Of a stretch of DNA of 5,513 nucleotides, positions 1-5,513 are shown one piece after another; the stretch's first letter is position 1, and each line of letters starts with the position of its first letter. The stretch is from the NCBI GenBank assembly GCA_028292305.1, contig JAQGMQ010000580.1, positions 1-5,513 on the forward strand. The letters are read 5' to 3'. Source of the DNA: Rhodoferax sp. GTDB taxonomy: Bacteria > Pseudomonadota > Gammaproteobacteria > Burkholderiales > Burkholderiaceae_C. A model generated the notes under the pieces. That model saw nothing but the letters and a program-made list of their open reading frames with translations. It was not told the origin of the DNA and searched no databases. Both the position numbers and the translations under genes were made by a program.

Positions 1-1809
1 CATGTCGCCGACGCACATGCTACCCGTGTTGAGCCCAATGCCAATACCCACGGTGGGCAGGCCGGCCTGACGCTGCTCGCTGCTCCAGGCATGCACTTCG
101 TTGATCATCTTCAGCGCCGTATGCACCGCCAGGTTGGCGTGGTCGGCCATTTCAACGGGCGCGCCCCAGAACGCCATCACGCAGTCACCCATGTATTTAT
201 CGATGGTGCCGCGCTGGCGTCGGATCAGCGCAGTGAGGCGGGTAAAAATGTCGTTCAGTAGCGCCTGCAGTTGCAACGGCTCCATCTGCTCTGCGATCTG
301 GGTGAAACCGCGCATGTCGCAAAACATGACGGTCAGCTCTTTGTTGACCGCCTGCATGCTGTAGCTGTCGGGGTCCTTGATCATTTCGTCGACCAGCTCG
401 GGGGGCACATACGAGCCAAAAAGATGCGCCAGTTCGCGTTTCGACCGGCTTTCGACGAAGTAGCCGTAACTCATGTTCAGGGCGAACGCCGTGATGGTCA
501 TCAGCAATGCCGAGGCGAGCGGCAGCACCATGCCGTGTCCAAGATAAAGCCAGAAGTTGAGGCCGACCACCACGGCGGTAACGCAACAGCTGAACAGCAC
601 CGCTCGGAAGGCAGTCAACAGCGGCAGCGTGAATGCCAAGGCCAGCCCGGCGGCCAGCACCGTCAACACCTCATAACCAGACGCGTAGCTGGGCCGGACG
701 GCGATGCGGCCATCGAGCAGCCCCGACAGCAGATTGGCGTGCATCTCAACGCCAGGATAGGTTTCGCTGACGGGCGTGACCCGCAGATCGAACAGGCCGG
801 GCGCGGTGGTGCCGATCAGCACGATCTTGTTTTCAAGGCTGCCGGCAGGGAGTTGCCCGCTGAGCACATCGGCCGCGGAGATGTAGCGGTAGGCGCCGCC
901 GCGCGCGCCGCCCGGCCCTCTGAACGGCACCAGCACCGCACCACGTTCATCGACCGGGATGTGCAAGGTCTTGCCGTCCTTATGCAAAAGGATGCTCTCG
1001 AGCCCGATGTAGGAACGCGACATGGCCGGCTCGGTAGAGAAACCGGCTTCGATGTGCGGCTGCCCTGCCAACTGCCGAAACATGGCCAGCGCCAAGGCTT
1101 CGTAACGCTGCCCGGCGTGTTCGGCGATCAACGGGAGTGAACGGGTGACGCCATCGCGGTCGGTGACCGAGTTGAAAAACCCGGCCAAAGGCGCGGCGCT
1201 GGCGATCTCCTCGATGTTGGAGCCATAGCCGTCCCAGTGCGTGAACCCGGTGAAATTGCGCGGCAACGGCGCGCCATCGGCGATGGGCGCGGGCAACACG
1301 CCCGACAAATGGCCGTCGCGGTCGCTGGTGAAATAGTAACCCAGCACGGCCGGTTTGCCGCGCAGGGAGGCGGCGAAGGCGGCGTCGTAATCCAGCGTGT
1401 TTTTCAACTTGGCGACCTCGGCCTCGAATCCGGCCTGGCCGCGCAACTCGTTTTGCGCCAACTGCCGAAGGCGGGTCAGCCCCGAGCTTTCATCGGTTTC
1501 CAGGAACACCAGATCGAAGCCGGCCAACGCCACCTTCTGCCGCAGAAACAATTCGTCCGTCAACTCGGCGAGCTTCTTGCGGCTCCATGGCCAACCGAAG
1601 GCGGCCTGGCTTTTTTCATCGAAGTCGACAATGACAATGCGCTCGTCCATCACCACCGCCACGGCCCGCTGCCGCGCGTCGTAGACAATGTCGTCAAGGT
1701 GCTGCAAGACGCCGAGGCGCAATGCGCCCACTGCATGCAACAGGGCAAACACCAGGGGGATGAGCGTGACCGCGATGCGCGGCGCGTGTTGTTTCAGAAA
1801 GGCTCTCAT
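1..1809 (-). CDS. CHASE2-domain class III adenylate/guanylate cyclase (3' end missing)
   Basis: Membrane-bound receptor-type nucleotide cyclase; 603 codons are visible and the frame is open to the left edge. Residues about 10-30 form the first membrane helix. Residues about 32-375 are a CHASE2 sensor, predicted to lie in the periplasm, with the signatures IVDFDEKS at 60-67, GWPWSR at 72-77, GTTAPGLFDLR at 333-343 and PGVEMHANLL at 352-361. Three further helices lie at about 380-400, 403-423 and 427-450. A linker (ELAHLFGSYVPPELVDEM, 459-476) leads into the cyclase domain. The metal-binding aspartates are D498 in VMFCDMRGFT and D542 in DKYMGD. K538 sits where family members select adenine, so ATP is the likely substrate. 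The second purine-selecting residue and the transition-state Asn/Arg lie beyond the window, so activity cannot be confirmed. The ATG at 1809 has AAAGGG only two bases upstream; a GTG 18 codons earlier is a possible alternative. It follows the FHA gene by 90 bases and is probably in its operon. Confidence 0.93.
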   Translation of the reverse strand, partial: MRAFLKQHAPRIAVTLIPLVFALLHAVGALRLGVLQHLDDIVYDARQRAVAVVMDERIVIVDFDEKSQAAFGWPWSRKKLAELTDELFLRQKVALAGFDLVFLETDESSGLTRLRQLAQNELRGQAGFEAEVAKLKNTLDYDAAFAASLRGKPAVLGYYFTSDRDGHLSGVLPAPIADGAPLPRNFTGFTHWDGYGSNIEEIASAAPLAGFFNSVTDRDGVTRSLPLIAEHAGQRYEALALAMFRQLAGQPHIEAGFSTEPAMSRSYIGLESILLHKDGKTLHIPVDERGAVLVPFRGPGGARGGAYRYISAADVLSGQLPAGSLENKIVLIGTTAPGLFDLRVTPVSETYPGVEMHANLLSGLLDGRIAVRPSYASGYEVLTVLAAGLALAFTLPLLTAFRAVLFSCCVTAVVVGLNFWLYLGHGMVLPLASALLMTITAFALNMSYGYFVESRSKRELAHLFGSYVPPELVDEMIKDPDSYSMQAVNKELTVMFCDMRGFTQIAEQMEPLQLQALLNDIFTRLTALIRRQRGTIDKYMGDCVMAFWGAPVEMADHANLAVHTALKMINEVHAWSSEQRQAGLPTVGIGIGLNTGSMCVGDM

Positions 1810-1899
1810 GGCCCTTTGCTCGCCAGATCCGTCAGCTTGATGGAACCCCAAGCCCGCGCCACCGGTGAGCCCGTCGGCCCGACCCGGCGCAGGCCGCGC

Positions 1900-2595
1900 T
1901 CAGGGCTGGATGAACTGCATCTGCGTGCCGGCCAGCTGAAGCACATCACCGTTCTTCAAGGAGACCGGTGTGGCGCCGATCGCCGATCCGTTCAGGGTGG
2001 GTTGCTCCGCGCCTTCGACGTGCACGACCACATAGCCGTGCGGGCGGCGCGTGATGGCGGCAACGGCAATGCCGGGCTTGCCGATGGTGGTGACGACTTT
2101 GGTGAGCGTGACTTCACGCCCGGCGGCCGCACCGGACATGACTTTGATTGCCGCGTTGTTCTGCGGTTCGACCTCGATGCCGGCCAACGGGATGGGCGCC
2201 GAGTGGTCGGAAGACCGGCGACCGAACGACTGCGGCGCGGACGACGCGGGCGCCAACGCCCCGTGGATCGACAAGCCCCCGCCATTGCGTTCGGCATGGG
2301 CCTCGGCCAACTCGTTGATGAACTTGATCTTGTACTTGCCGATTTCGAGCAGATCGTTGTGCTGCAGGATCTGCTTGCGCGCGGCCTTGCCGTTGATGTA
2401 CGAGCCGTTGGTGCTGTTCAGGTCTTCCAGCTGCACTTCGTTGCCGACCATCAGCACCACCGCATGCTCGCCGCTGACCGCCAGGTTATCGATGACCACA
2501 TCGTTGTAGGGCCGGCGGCCCAGAGTAGTGCGGTCTTTGGTCAACTGCACCTCCTTGATCACAACGCCGTCGATCGATACGATCAGCTTCGGCAT
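1900..2595 (-). CDS. FHA-domain phosphothreonine-binding protein with a second degenerate FHA-like half
   Basis: A soluble 231-residue protein with no signal peptide or membrane helix. Residues 1-95 are a canonical FHA domain, with GRR at 26-28, S41 and H44 in the SxxH motif, and NSTNG at 60-64; these residues bind phosphothreonine in the family. Residues about 97-145 are a low-complexity linker rich in Ala, Ser and Pro. Residues about 147-231 look like a second FHA sandwich (TTIGK at 169-173, LNGSAI at 201-206, LKNGDVLQL at 213-221), but the SxxH and NxTNG ligand residues are not kept. The start at MPKLIVS is preferred over an in-frame ATG 17 codons upstream because AGGAG lies six bases before it and because the FHA fold begins there. 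The gene sits 40 bases after the phosphatase and 90 before the cyclase, so it probably bridges a phosphorylated partner to one of them. Its true partner is unknown. Confidence 0.93.
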   Translation of the reverse strand: MPKLIVSIDGVVIKEVQLTKDRTTLGRRPYNDVVIDNLAVSGEHAVVLMVGNEVQLEDLNSTNGSYINGKAARKQILQHNDLLEIGKYKIKFINELAEAHAERNGGGLSIHGALAPASSAPQSFGRRSSDHSAPIPLAGIEVEPQNNAAIKVMSGAAAGREVTLTKVVTTIGKPGIAVAAITRRPHGYVVVHVEGAEQPTLNGSAIGATPVSLKNGDVLQLAGTQMQFIQP

Positions 2596-2601
2596 GTTCG
2601 G

Positions 2602-2606
2602 CTCCT
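2602..2606 (-). promoter_or_regulatory. Shine-Dalgarno site of the FHA gene
   Basis: The minus strand reads AGGAG with a six-base spacer to the ATG at 2595. It decides the start: the longer in-frame ATG at 2646 overlaps the end of the phosphatase gene and would add 17 residues ahead of the conserved FHA start. Confidence 0.8.
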
Positions 2607-2635
2607 GAGTCTTTTCATTGGCATGGGTTGGGAAA

Positions 2636-3421
2636 CTAACTTCCAATCAGCCTGGCCATCAGGCCGCGCTTTTTGGAGCCCGCATTCGCTTGCACCAGCA
2701 AGACTGTAATATTATCGCGCCCCCCGCAGGCATTCGCGCTGCTGATGAGCTGCTTCGCTTTTTGATCGAGCGTGGCGTCTGTTTCCATCACCCGGGCAAT
2801 GAAGCCGTCTTCGACCATGTCCGAGAGCCCGTCGGAGCACATCAGGTAGATGTCGCCCGATTCAACAACGTGGTCGTGCACCTCCAGCTGCACGAATTCG
2901 TCGATGCCCAGAGCGCGCGTCACCAGATTGCGGTTGGCCGACATCGCCGCCTGTTCCGGCGTGATCAGGCCGGCATCGAGCTGCTCCTGCAGCAGCGAAT
3001 GGTCCTTGGTCATCTGCACCAGGTGCCCTTGCCGGCTGCGGTAACAGCGCGAATCGCCGATATGCCCCAGCACGACACGCGATTCCAGGAACACGCCCGC
3101 CACCAGCGTCGTACCCATGCCGGCGAACTGCGGGTGCTCGGTAGCCGCGGTGAACACAGCCAGATTGGCGTTGTGCACGCAAATGTCCATGGCCTTGCGG
3201 ACTTCCTTCACATTGGCGTGTTTCCCGGCTTCGGCCAGCCAGTGCCCGAGCTCGGAACAGATGATCTTGGTGGCCATCTCGCTGGCTACTTCGCCTGCGT
3301 TGTAGCCGCCCATGCCGTCGGCCAGAATGGCAACGCCGTTTGCTTCGTCCGCTAGTGCGGCATCTTCGTTGTTTTCGCGCAGCAAACCGGTATGGGTTTG
3401 CGTGCAGAACTCATAAATCAT
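2636..3421 (-). CDS. PP2C-family Ser/Thr protein phosphatase (Stp/PrpC type)
   Basis: A cytoplasmic metal-dependent phosphatase of 261 residues, the usual length for bacterial Stp/PrpC enzymes, which reverse phosphorylation by Hanks-type Ser/Thr kinases. All family motifs are present in order: RENNED at 15-20, DGMGG at 35-39, GTT at 103-105, GHIGDSR at 119-125, DHS at 140-142, SDGLSD at 196-201 and GRDN at 234-237. The expected metal ligands D20, D35, D197 and D236 are intact, so it should be active. The tail after residue 245 is short and basic (SKKRGLMAR), with no membrane helix, unlike some Gram-positive relatives. An in-frame TAA at 3458 bounds the frame upstream and the fold begins right after MIYEF, so the start is well placed, although no clear Shine-Dalgarno sequence precedes it. 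It is the first gene of a probable operon with the FHA protein and the cyclase. No kinase gene lies in the window. Confidence 0.96.
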   Translation of the reverse strand: MIYEFCTQTHTGLLRENNEDAALADEANGVAILADGMGGYNAGEVASEMATKIICSELGHWLAEAGKHANVKEVRKAMDICVHNANLAVFTAATEHPQFAGMGTTLVAGVFLESRVVLGHIGDSRCYRSRQGHLVQMTKDHSLLQEQLDAGLITPEQAAMSANRNLVTRALGIDEFVQLEVHDHVVESGDIYLMCSDGLSDMVEDGFIARVMETDATLDQKAKQLISSANACGGRDNITVLLVQANAGSKKRGLMARLIGS

Positions 3422-3620
3422 GTTGCAGGGGCTTCTTCGGTGGCAACGGTAGCGGTTTTAAATGACGATTGCCCCGGCGGAGGCTTGGCAGAAGTTGCCC
3501 TTGTTGCGGTGCAAATCGACTGCCCGCGGGCTTCGGAACTCAGGACATGACCGTAACAGAGGGGCTGGTCCCGGGCAAGCAAGCAATGCACACTTGGTCA
3601 TATTTTGTTACATCGACGCC
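3422..3620. other. Intergenic region ahead of the phosphatase gene
   Basis: This stretch lies between the terminator behind the terC-like gene and the phosphatase start, so the promoter of the phosphatase-FHA-cyclase unit is expected here. The end nearest the terminator is locally AT-rich (around 3595-3612), but I found no -35/-10 pair with acceptable spacing. Two short minus-strand frames cross it, one of 47 codons (3601 to 3458) and one of 58 codons from a GTG (3594 to 3418). Neither has a recognisable Shine-Dalgarno site or family resemblance, so neither is called as a gene. Confidence 0.5.
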
Positions 3621-3649
3621 AAAAAAAATGGCCCCTTGCTTGGGACCAT
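3621..3649 (-). terminator. Rho-independent terminator behind the terC-like gene
   Basis: On the minus strand, ATGGTCCC and GGGGCCAT can pair as an eight-base stem (one G-U pair) around the six-base loop AAGCAA, followed at once by a run of seven further T residues (A at 3621-3627 on the plus strand). It starts 37 bases after the stop codon of the terC-like gene. There is no T run on the other side, so it works only for minus-strand transcripts. It separates the sucCD-terC unit from the phosphatase unit. Confidence 0.88.
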
Positions 3650-3686
3650 CGGTGAACCAGCGCTGCGCCGCCCTGCGGCGGCCACA

Positions 3687-4385
3687 TCAACCGTGCGCAG
3701 CCTCGGCGCGTTTTTTCATCCAGGTGCCTAGCCCCACGACGATCACCGCCCCGATCACTCCCGCGATCTCCACCGTCAGCTCGCTCTGGGCGCCAAACTG
3801 CGCCGTCACCGCCGGGTCGGTGAGCAACATTTCGCCCGCCAGGAAGCCCAGCAGCGCTGCGCCGATGGTGATGATGATCGGAAACCGTTCCATCACCTTG
3901 GTCAGCAGCGTTGCGCCAAACACGATCAGCGGAATGCTGACCAACAAGCCGAGTACCAGCAGCGGAACGTCACCTTTGGCAGCAGCCGCAACGGCCAGCA
4001 CGTTGTCCAGGCTCATCACCAGGTCAGCGATCAGGATGGTGCGCACCGCGGCAAACATGCTGTTGATCTGCTTACCGTCGCCGTCGCCGCCGTCGTCTTC
4101 ACCATTGAGCAGATCGACGCCGATGTAGACCAGCGCAATCGCGCCGATCACCTTCAAAAAAGGCATGGTCAGGAGCTTGATCGCGGCCACGGTGAGGATG
4201 ATCCGCATCACGATCGCGGCGGCACTGCCCCAGACGATGGCCTTCTTCTGCTGCTCCGGCTTGAGCGTGCGGGCCGCCATGGCGATCACCACCGCGTTGT
4301 CGCCCGACAAAACGATATTTGCCAGCACGATGGAGCCGAATGCGCTCCAAAAGAGCGGTGATGTGAAATCGAGTCCGAAAAACAT
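3687..4385 (-). CDS. TerC-family integral membrane protein, YjbE-like, probable metal-ion exporter
   Basis: An inner-membrane protein of 232 residues with about seven hydrophobic helices (roughly 12-36, 48-70, 72-93, 111-133, 140-161, 168-188 and 203-223). The two conserved acidic motifs of the TerC fold are present in matching positions of its two repeats: SGDN at 27-30 in helix one and SLDN at 125-128 in helix four, both likely to contact the ion. Characterised TerC relatives such as Alx and the Bacillus MeeF/MeeY proteins export manganese, so Mn2+ efflux is a reasonable inference but is not shown here. The loop after helix three is strikingly acidic and glycine-rich (GEDDGGDGDGK, 95-105). 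The tail WMKKRAEAAHG is basic, which suggests a cytoplasmic C-terminus. The start has AGGAG five bases upstream. It follows sucD by 98 bases in the same direction and ends in a strong terminator, so it may share the sucCD transcript or have its own promoter. Confidence 0.93.
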   Translation of the reverse strand: MFFGLDFTSPLFWSAFGSIVLANIVLSGDNAVVIAMAARTLKPEQQKKAIVWGSAAAIVMRIILTVAAIKLLTMPFLKVIGAIALVYIGVDLLNGEDDGGDGDGKQINSMFAAVRTILIADLVMSLDNVLAVAAAAKGDVPLLVLGLLVSIPLIVFGATLLTKVMERFPIIITIGAALLGFLAGEMLLTDPAVTAQFGAQSELTVEIAGVIGAVIVVGLGTWMKKRAEAAHG

Positions 4386-4390
4386 GCTGT

Positions 4391-4395
4391 CTCCT
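4391..4395 (-). promoter_or_regulatory. Shine-Dalgarno site of the terC-like gene
   Basis: The minus strand reads AGGAG, five bases before the ATG at 4385. This supports the start, which also lies just ahead of the first membrane helix. Confidence 0.75.
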
Positions 4396-4422
4396 GCTTT
4401 ATACGACCGGAAAGTGTAGCCC

Positions 4423-4437
4423 CGCCACCCCTTGGCG
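4423..4437 (-). other. Small hairpin between sucD and the terC-like gene
   Basis: CGCCA and TGGCG pair as a five-base stem around the loop AGGGG on the minus strand. No T run follows, so it is not a standard terminator and transcription from sucD may pass it. It could be a stability element in the transcript or simply chance in GC-rich DNA. Confidence 0.25.
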
Positions 4438-4483
4438 CCGGCCAGTAGAAATGCGTATAGAGCAGAAGAAAGTCAGGCGACCC

Positions 4484-5377
4484 TTACAGCATGGCCTTCA
4501 GCAGCTTGGCCAGTTCCGAGAAGTTGCGGGTGATGGTGAAGCCCGACTCTTCCATGATGGCGAGCTTGGCGTCTGCCGTGTCGGCGCCGCCGGAAATCAG
4601 CGCGCCAGCATGGCCCATGCGCTTGCCCGGAGGCGCGGTCACACCGGCGATGAAGCCGACGATAGGCTTCTTCATGTTTTCCTTGCACCAGCGGGCCGCG
4701 TCGGCTTCGTCCGGGCCGCCGATTTCGCCGATCATGATGACCGCGTCGGTATCGGGATCGTCGTTGAAGGCCTTCATCACGTCGATGTGCTTCAAGCCGT
4801 TGATCGGATCGCCGCCGATGCCGACGGCCGACGACTGGCCCAGGCCGATTTCGGTCAGCTGTGCGACGGCTTCGTACGTCAGGGTGCCCGAGCGGGAAAC
4901 CACGCCGATGCGGCCCTTGCGGTGGATGTGGCCGGGCATGATGCCGATCTTGATTTCATCGGGCGTGATCAGGCCGGGGCAGTTGGGGCCCAGCAGCAAG
5001 GTCTTCTTGCCGCCAGCCGCTTCCTTGGCCTTCATCTTGTTGCGCACTTCCAGCATGTCCTTGACCGGAATGCCTTCGGTGATGCAGATCGCCATGTACA
5101 GGTCGGCCTCGACGGCTTCCCAGATGGCGGCGGCTGCGCCGGCGGGTGGCACGTAGATCACCGACACGGTGGCGCCGGTTTCCTTGGCGGCTTCTTTCAC
5201 CGAACCGTAGATCGGGATGCCGAAGATCGACTCGCCGGCCTTCTTGGGGTTCACACCCGCAACGTAGGCGTTTTTGCCGTTGGCGTATTCCTGGCACTTT
5301 TCGGTGTGGAATTGACCGGTCTTGCCGGTGATGCCTTGGGTGATGACTTTGGTGTCTTTGTTGATGTAGATCGACAT
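4484..5377 (-). CDS. sucD: Succinyl-CoA ligase (ADP-forming), alpha subunit
   Basis: The alpha subunit of the TCA-cycle enzyme that converts succinyl-CoA, phosphate and a nucleoside diphosphate to succinate, CoA and a nucleoside triphosphate; it is cytosolic and pairs with SucC. The protein has 297 residues, close to the usual length for the family. The N-terminal CoA-binding Rossmann domain shows GITGKTGQFHTEKC at 15-28, followed by GVNPKKAG at 41-48 and VPPAGAAAAIWEA at 76-88. The ligase half has GPNCPGL at 130-136, SRSGTLTYE at 161-169 and GIGGDP at 186-191. The phosphorylated histidine is H256 in GKRMGHAGALISGG (251-264). The start at MSIYINKDTK is preferred over an in-frame ATG 16 codons upstream, which lies inside sucC; it has AAGGAA six bases before it and matches the family start. 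It lies ten bases after the sucC stop, so the two subunits should be made together. Confidence 0.98.
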   Translation of the reverse strand: MSIYINKDTKVITQGITGKTGQFHTEKCQEYANGKNAYVAGVNPKKAGESIFGIPIYGSVKEAAKETGATVSVIYVPPAGAAAAIWEAVEADLYMAICITEGIPVKDMLEVRNKMKAKEAAGGKKTLLLGPNCPGLITPDEIKIGIMPGHIHRKGRIGVVSRSGTLTYEAVAQLTEIGLGQSSAVGIGGDPINGLKHIDVMKAFNDDPDTDAVIMIGEIGGPDEADAARWCKENMKKPIVGFIAGVTAPPGKRMGHAGALISGGADTADAKLAIMEESGFTITRNFSELAKLLKAML

Positions 5378-5383
5378 GGCTTG

Positions 5384-5389
5384 TTCCTT
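5384..5389 (-). promoter_or_regulatory. Shine-Dalgarno site of sucD overlapping the sucC stop
   Basis: The minus strand reads AAGGAA with a six-base spacer to the sucD ATG. Its first two bases are the last two of the sucC TAA stop codon, so ribosomes finishing sucC are placed directly at the sucD start. This arrangement favours coupled, balanced synthesis of the two subunits. Confidence 0.8.
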
Positions 5390-5513
5390 ACTTGGCGACT
5401 GCCGCCACCACTTTTTGGGCCGCATCGGCCATGGTGTCGGCGCTGATGATGGGCAGGCCCGAATCGGCCAGCATCTTCTTGCCTTCGACTTCGTTGGTGC
5501 CCTTCATGCGCAC
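5388..5513 (-). CDS. sucC: Succinyl-CoA ligase, beta subunit (C-terminal 41 codons only)
   Basis: The right edge cuts this gene, and only the last 41 residues and the TAA stop are visible. The peptide VRMKGTNEVEGKKMLADSG, continuing with LPIISADTMADAAQKVV, matches the end of the SucC ligase domain, where VR-x-x-G-(T/N)-N and a DAAQ-x-VV helix are typical. SucC carries the nucleotide-binding ATP-grasp domain and forms the active enzyme with SucD. The position directly before sucD, with ten bases between them, is the usual sucCD order and confirms the call despite the short length. Nothing unusual is seen in the visible part; the rest of the gene lies outside. Confidence 0.95.
   Translation of the reverse strand: MRMKGTNEVEGKKMLADSGLPIISADTMADAAQKVVAAVAK

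Noticed and set aside
271..1140. A 289-codon open frame on the plus strand
   Set aside because: It runs opposite the CHASE2 and cyclase coding sequence and is explained by codon bias in GC-rich DNA.
1237..2709. A 490-codon open frame on the plus strand
   Set aside because: It lies opposite the cyclase and FHA genes, which have clear family motifs. Its translation is rich in Arg, Gln, His and Gly, as expected for the shadow of GC-rich genes.
3575..3586. Three tandem copies of GCAA
   Set aside because: The repeat is only 12 bases long and is not in a coding region. It is too short to count as a meaningful repeat.
3595..3620. A promoter for the phosphatase gene directly behind the terminator
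   Set aside because: TTGGCG and TATGAC on the minus strand resemble -35 and -10 boxes, but the spacer is only 14 bases. A promoter is expected somewhere here, but this pair is not convincing.
3462..4128. Plus-strand frames across the terC-like gene and the intergenic region
   Set aside because: They cross the terminator and run antisense to a gene with full TerC motifs. The translations are low in complexity and resemble no family.
4398..4403. TATAAA on the minus strand as a -10 box of the terC-like gene
   Set aside because: Transcription would start about six bases before the ATG and leave out the good AGGAG site, and there is no -35 box at a suitable distance.
4386..4483. A manganese riboswitch (yybP-ykoY type) before the terC-like gene
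   Set aside because: The gap is short and I do not see the conserved riboswitch loops or a paired expression platform. A covariance search would settle it.
4451..5446. A 331-codon open frame on the plus strand
   Set aside because: It is antisense to sucD, which is certain from its motifs, and its translation shows no known domain and is rich in His, Asp and Gly.

Overview
This GC-rich window looks like chromosomal DNA of a betaproteobacterium, most likely order Burkholderiales and probably a Comamonadaceae-like genus. The placement rests on the character of the succinyl-CoA ligase proteins and of the FHA and PP2C proteins, judged from memory of the families and not from a search. Every supported gene lies on the minus strand, so transcription runs from the right edge to the left edge. 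No mobile element, CRISPR array, tRNA or rRNA was seen.

Right part (about 5513 to 3690, in order of transcription): the last 41 codons of sucC, then complete sucD, ten bases apart and clearly one unit. These are the two subunits of succinyl-CoA ligase of the TCA cycle. About 100 bases further on is a seven-helix TerC-family membrane protein (YjbE-like, probable metal-ion exporter). A good rho-independent terminator (3621-3649) follows it and closes this transcription unit.

Middle and left part (3421 to 1): a signalling cluster, probably one operon. It holds a PP2C-type Ser/Thr protein phosphatase with all family metal motifs, an FHA protein with one canonical phosphothreonine-binding FHA domain and a second, degenerate FHA-like half, and a membrane-bound CHASE2-domain class III nucleotide cyclase that runs off the left edge inside its catalytic domain. 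The phosphatase would remove phosphate from Ser/Thr sites, the FHA protein would read phosphothreonine, and the cyclase would turn a periplasmic cue into a cyclic nucleotide, probably cAMP. The Hanks-type kinase that such a set normally needs is not in the window.

The most interesting points are the pairing of phosphothreonine signalling with cyclic-nucleotide signalling in one apparent operon, the tandem FHA architecture with a second half that has lost its ligand-binding residues, and the phosphatase start that lacks a clear Shine-Dalgarno sequence and overlaps the stop of a doubtful short reading frame. Nothing here is clearly a new system. The families are known, and the novelty, if any, is in how they are wired together.
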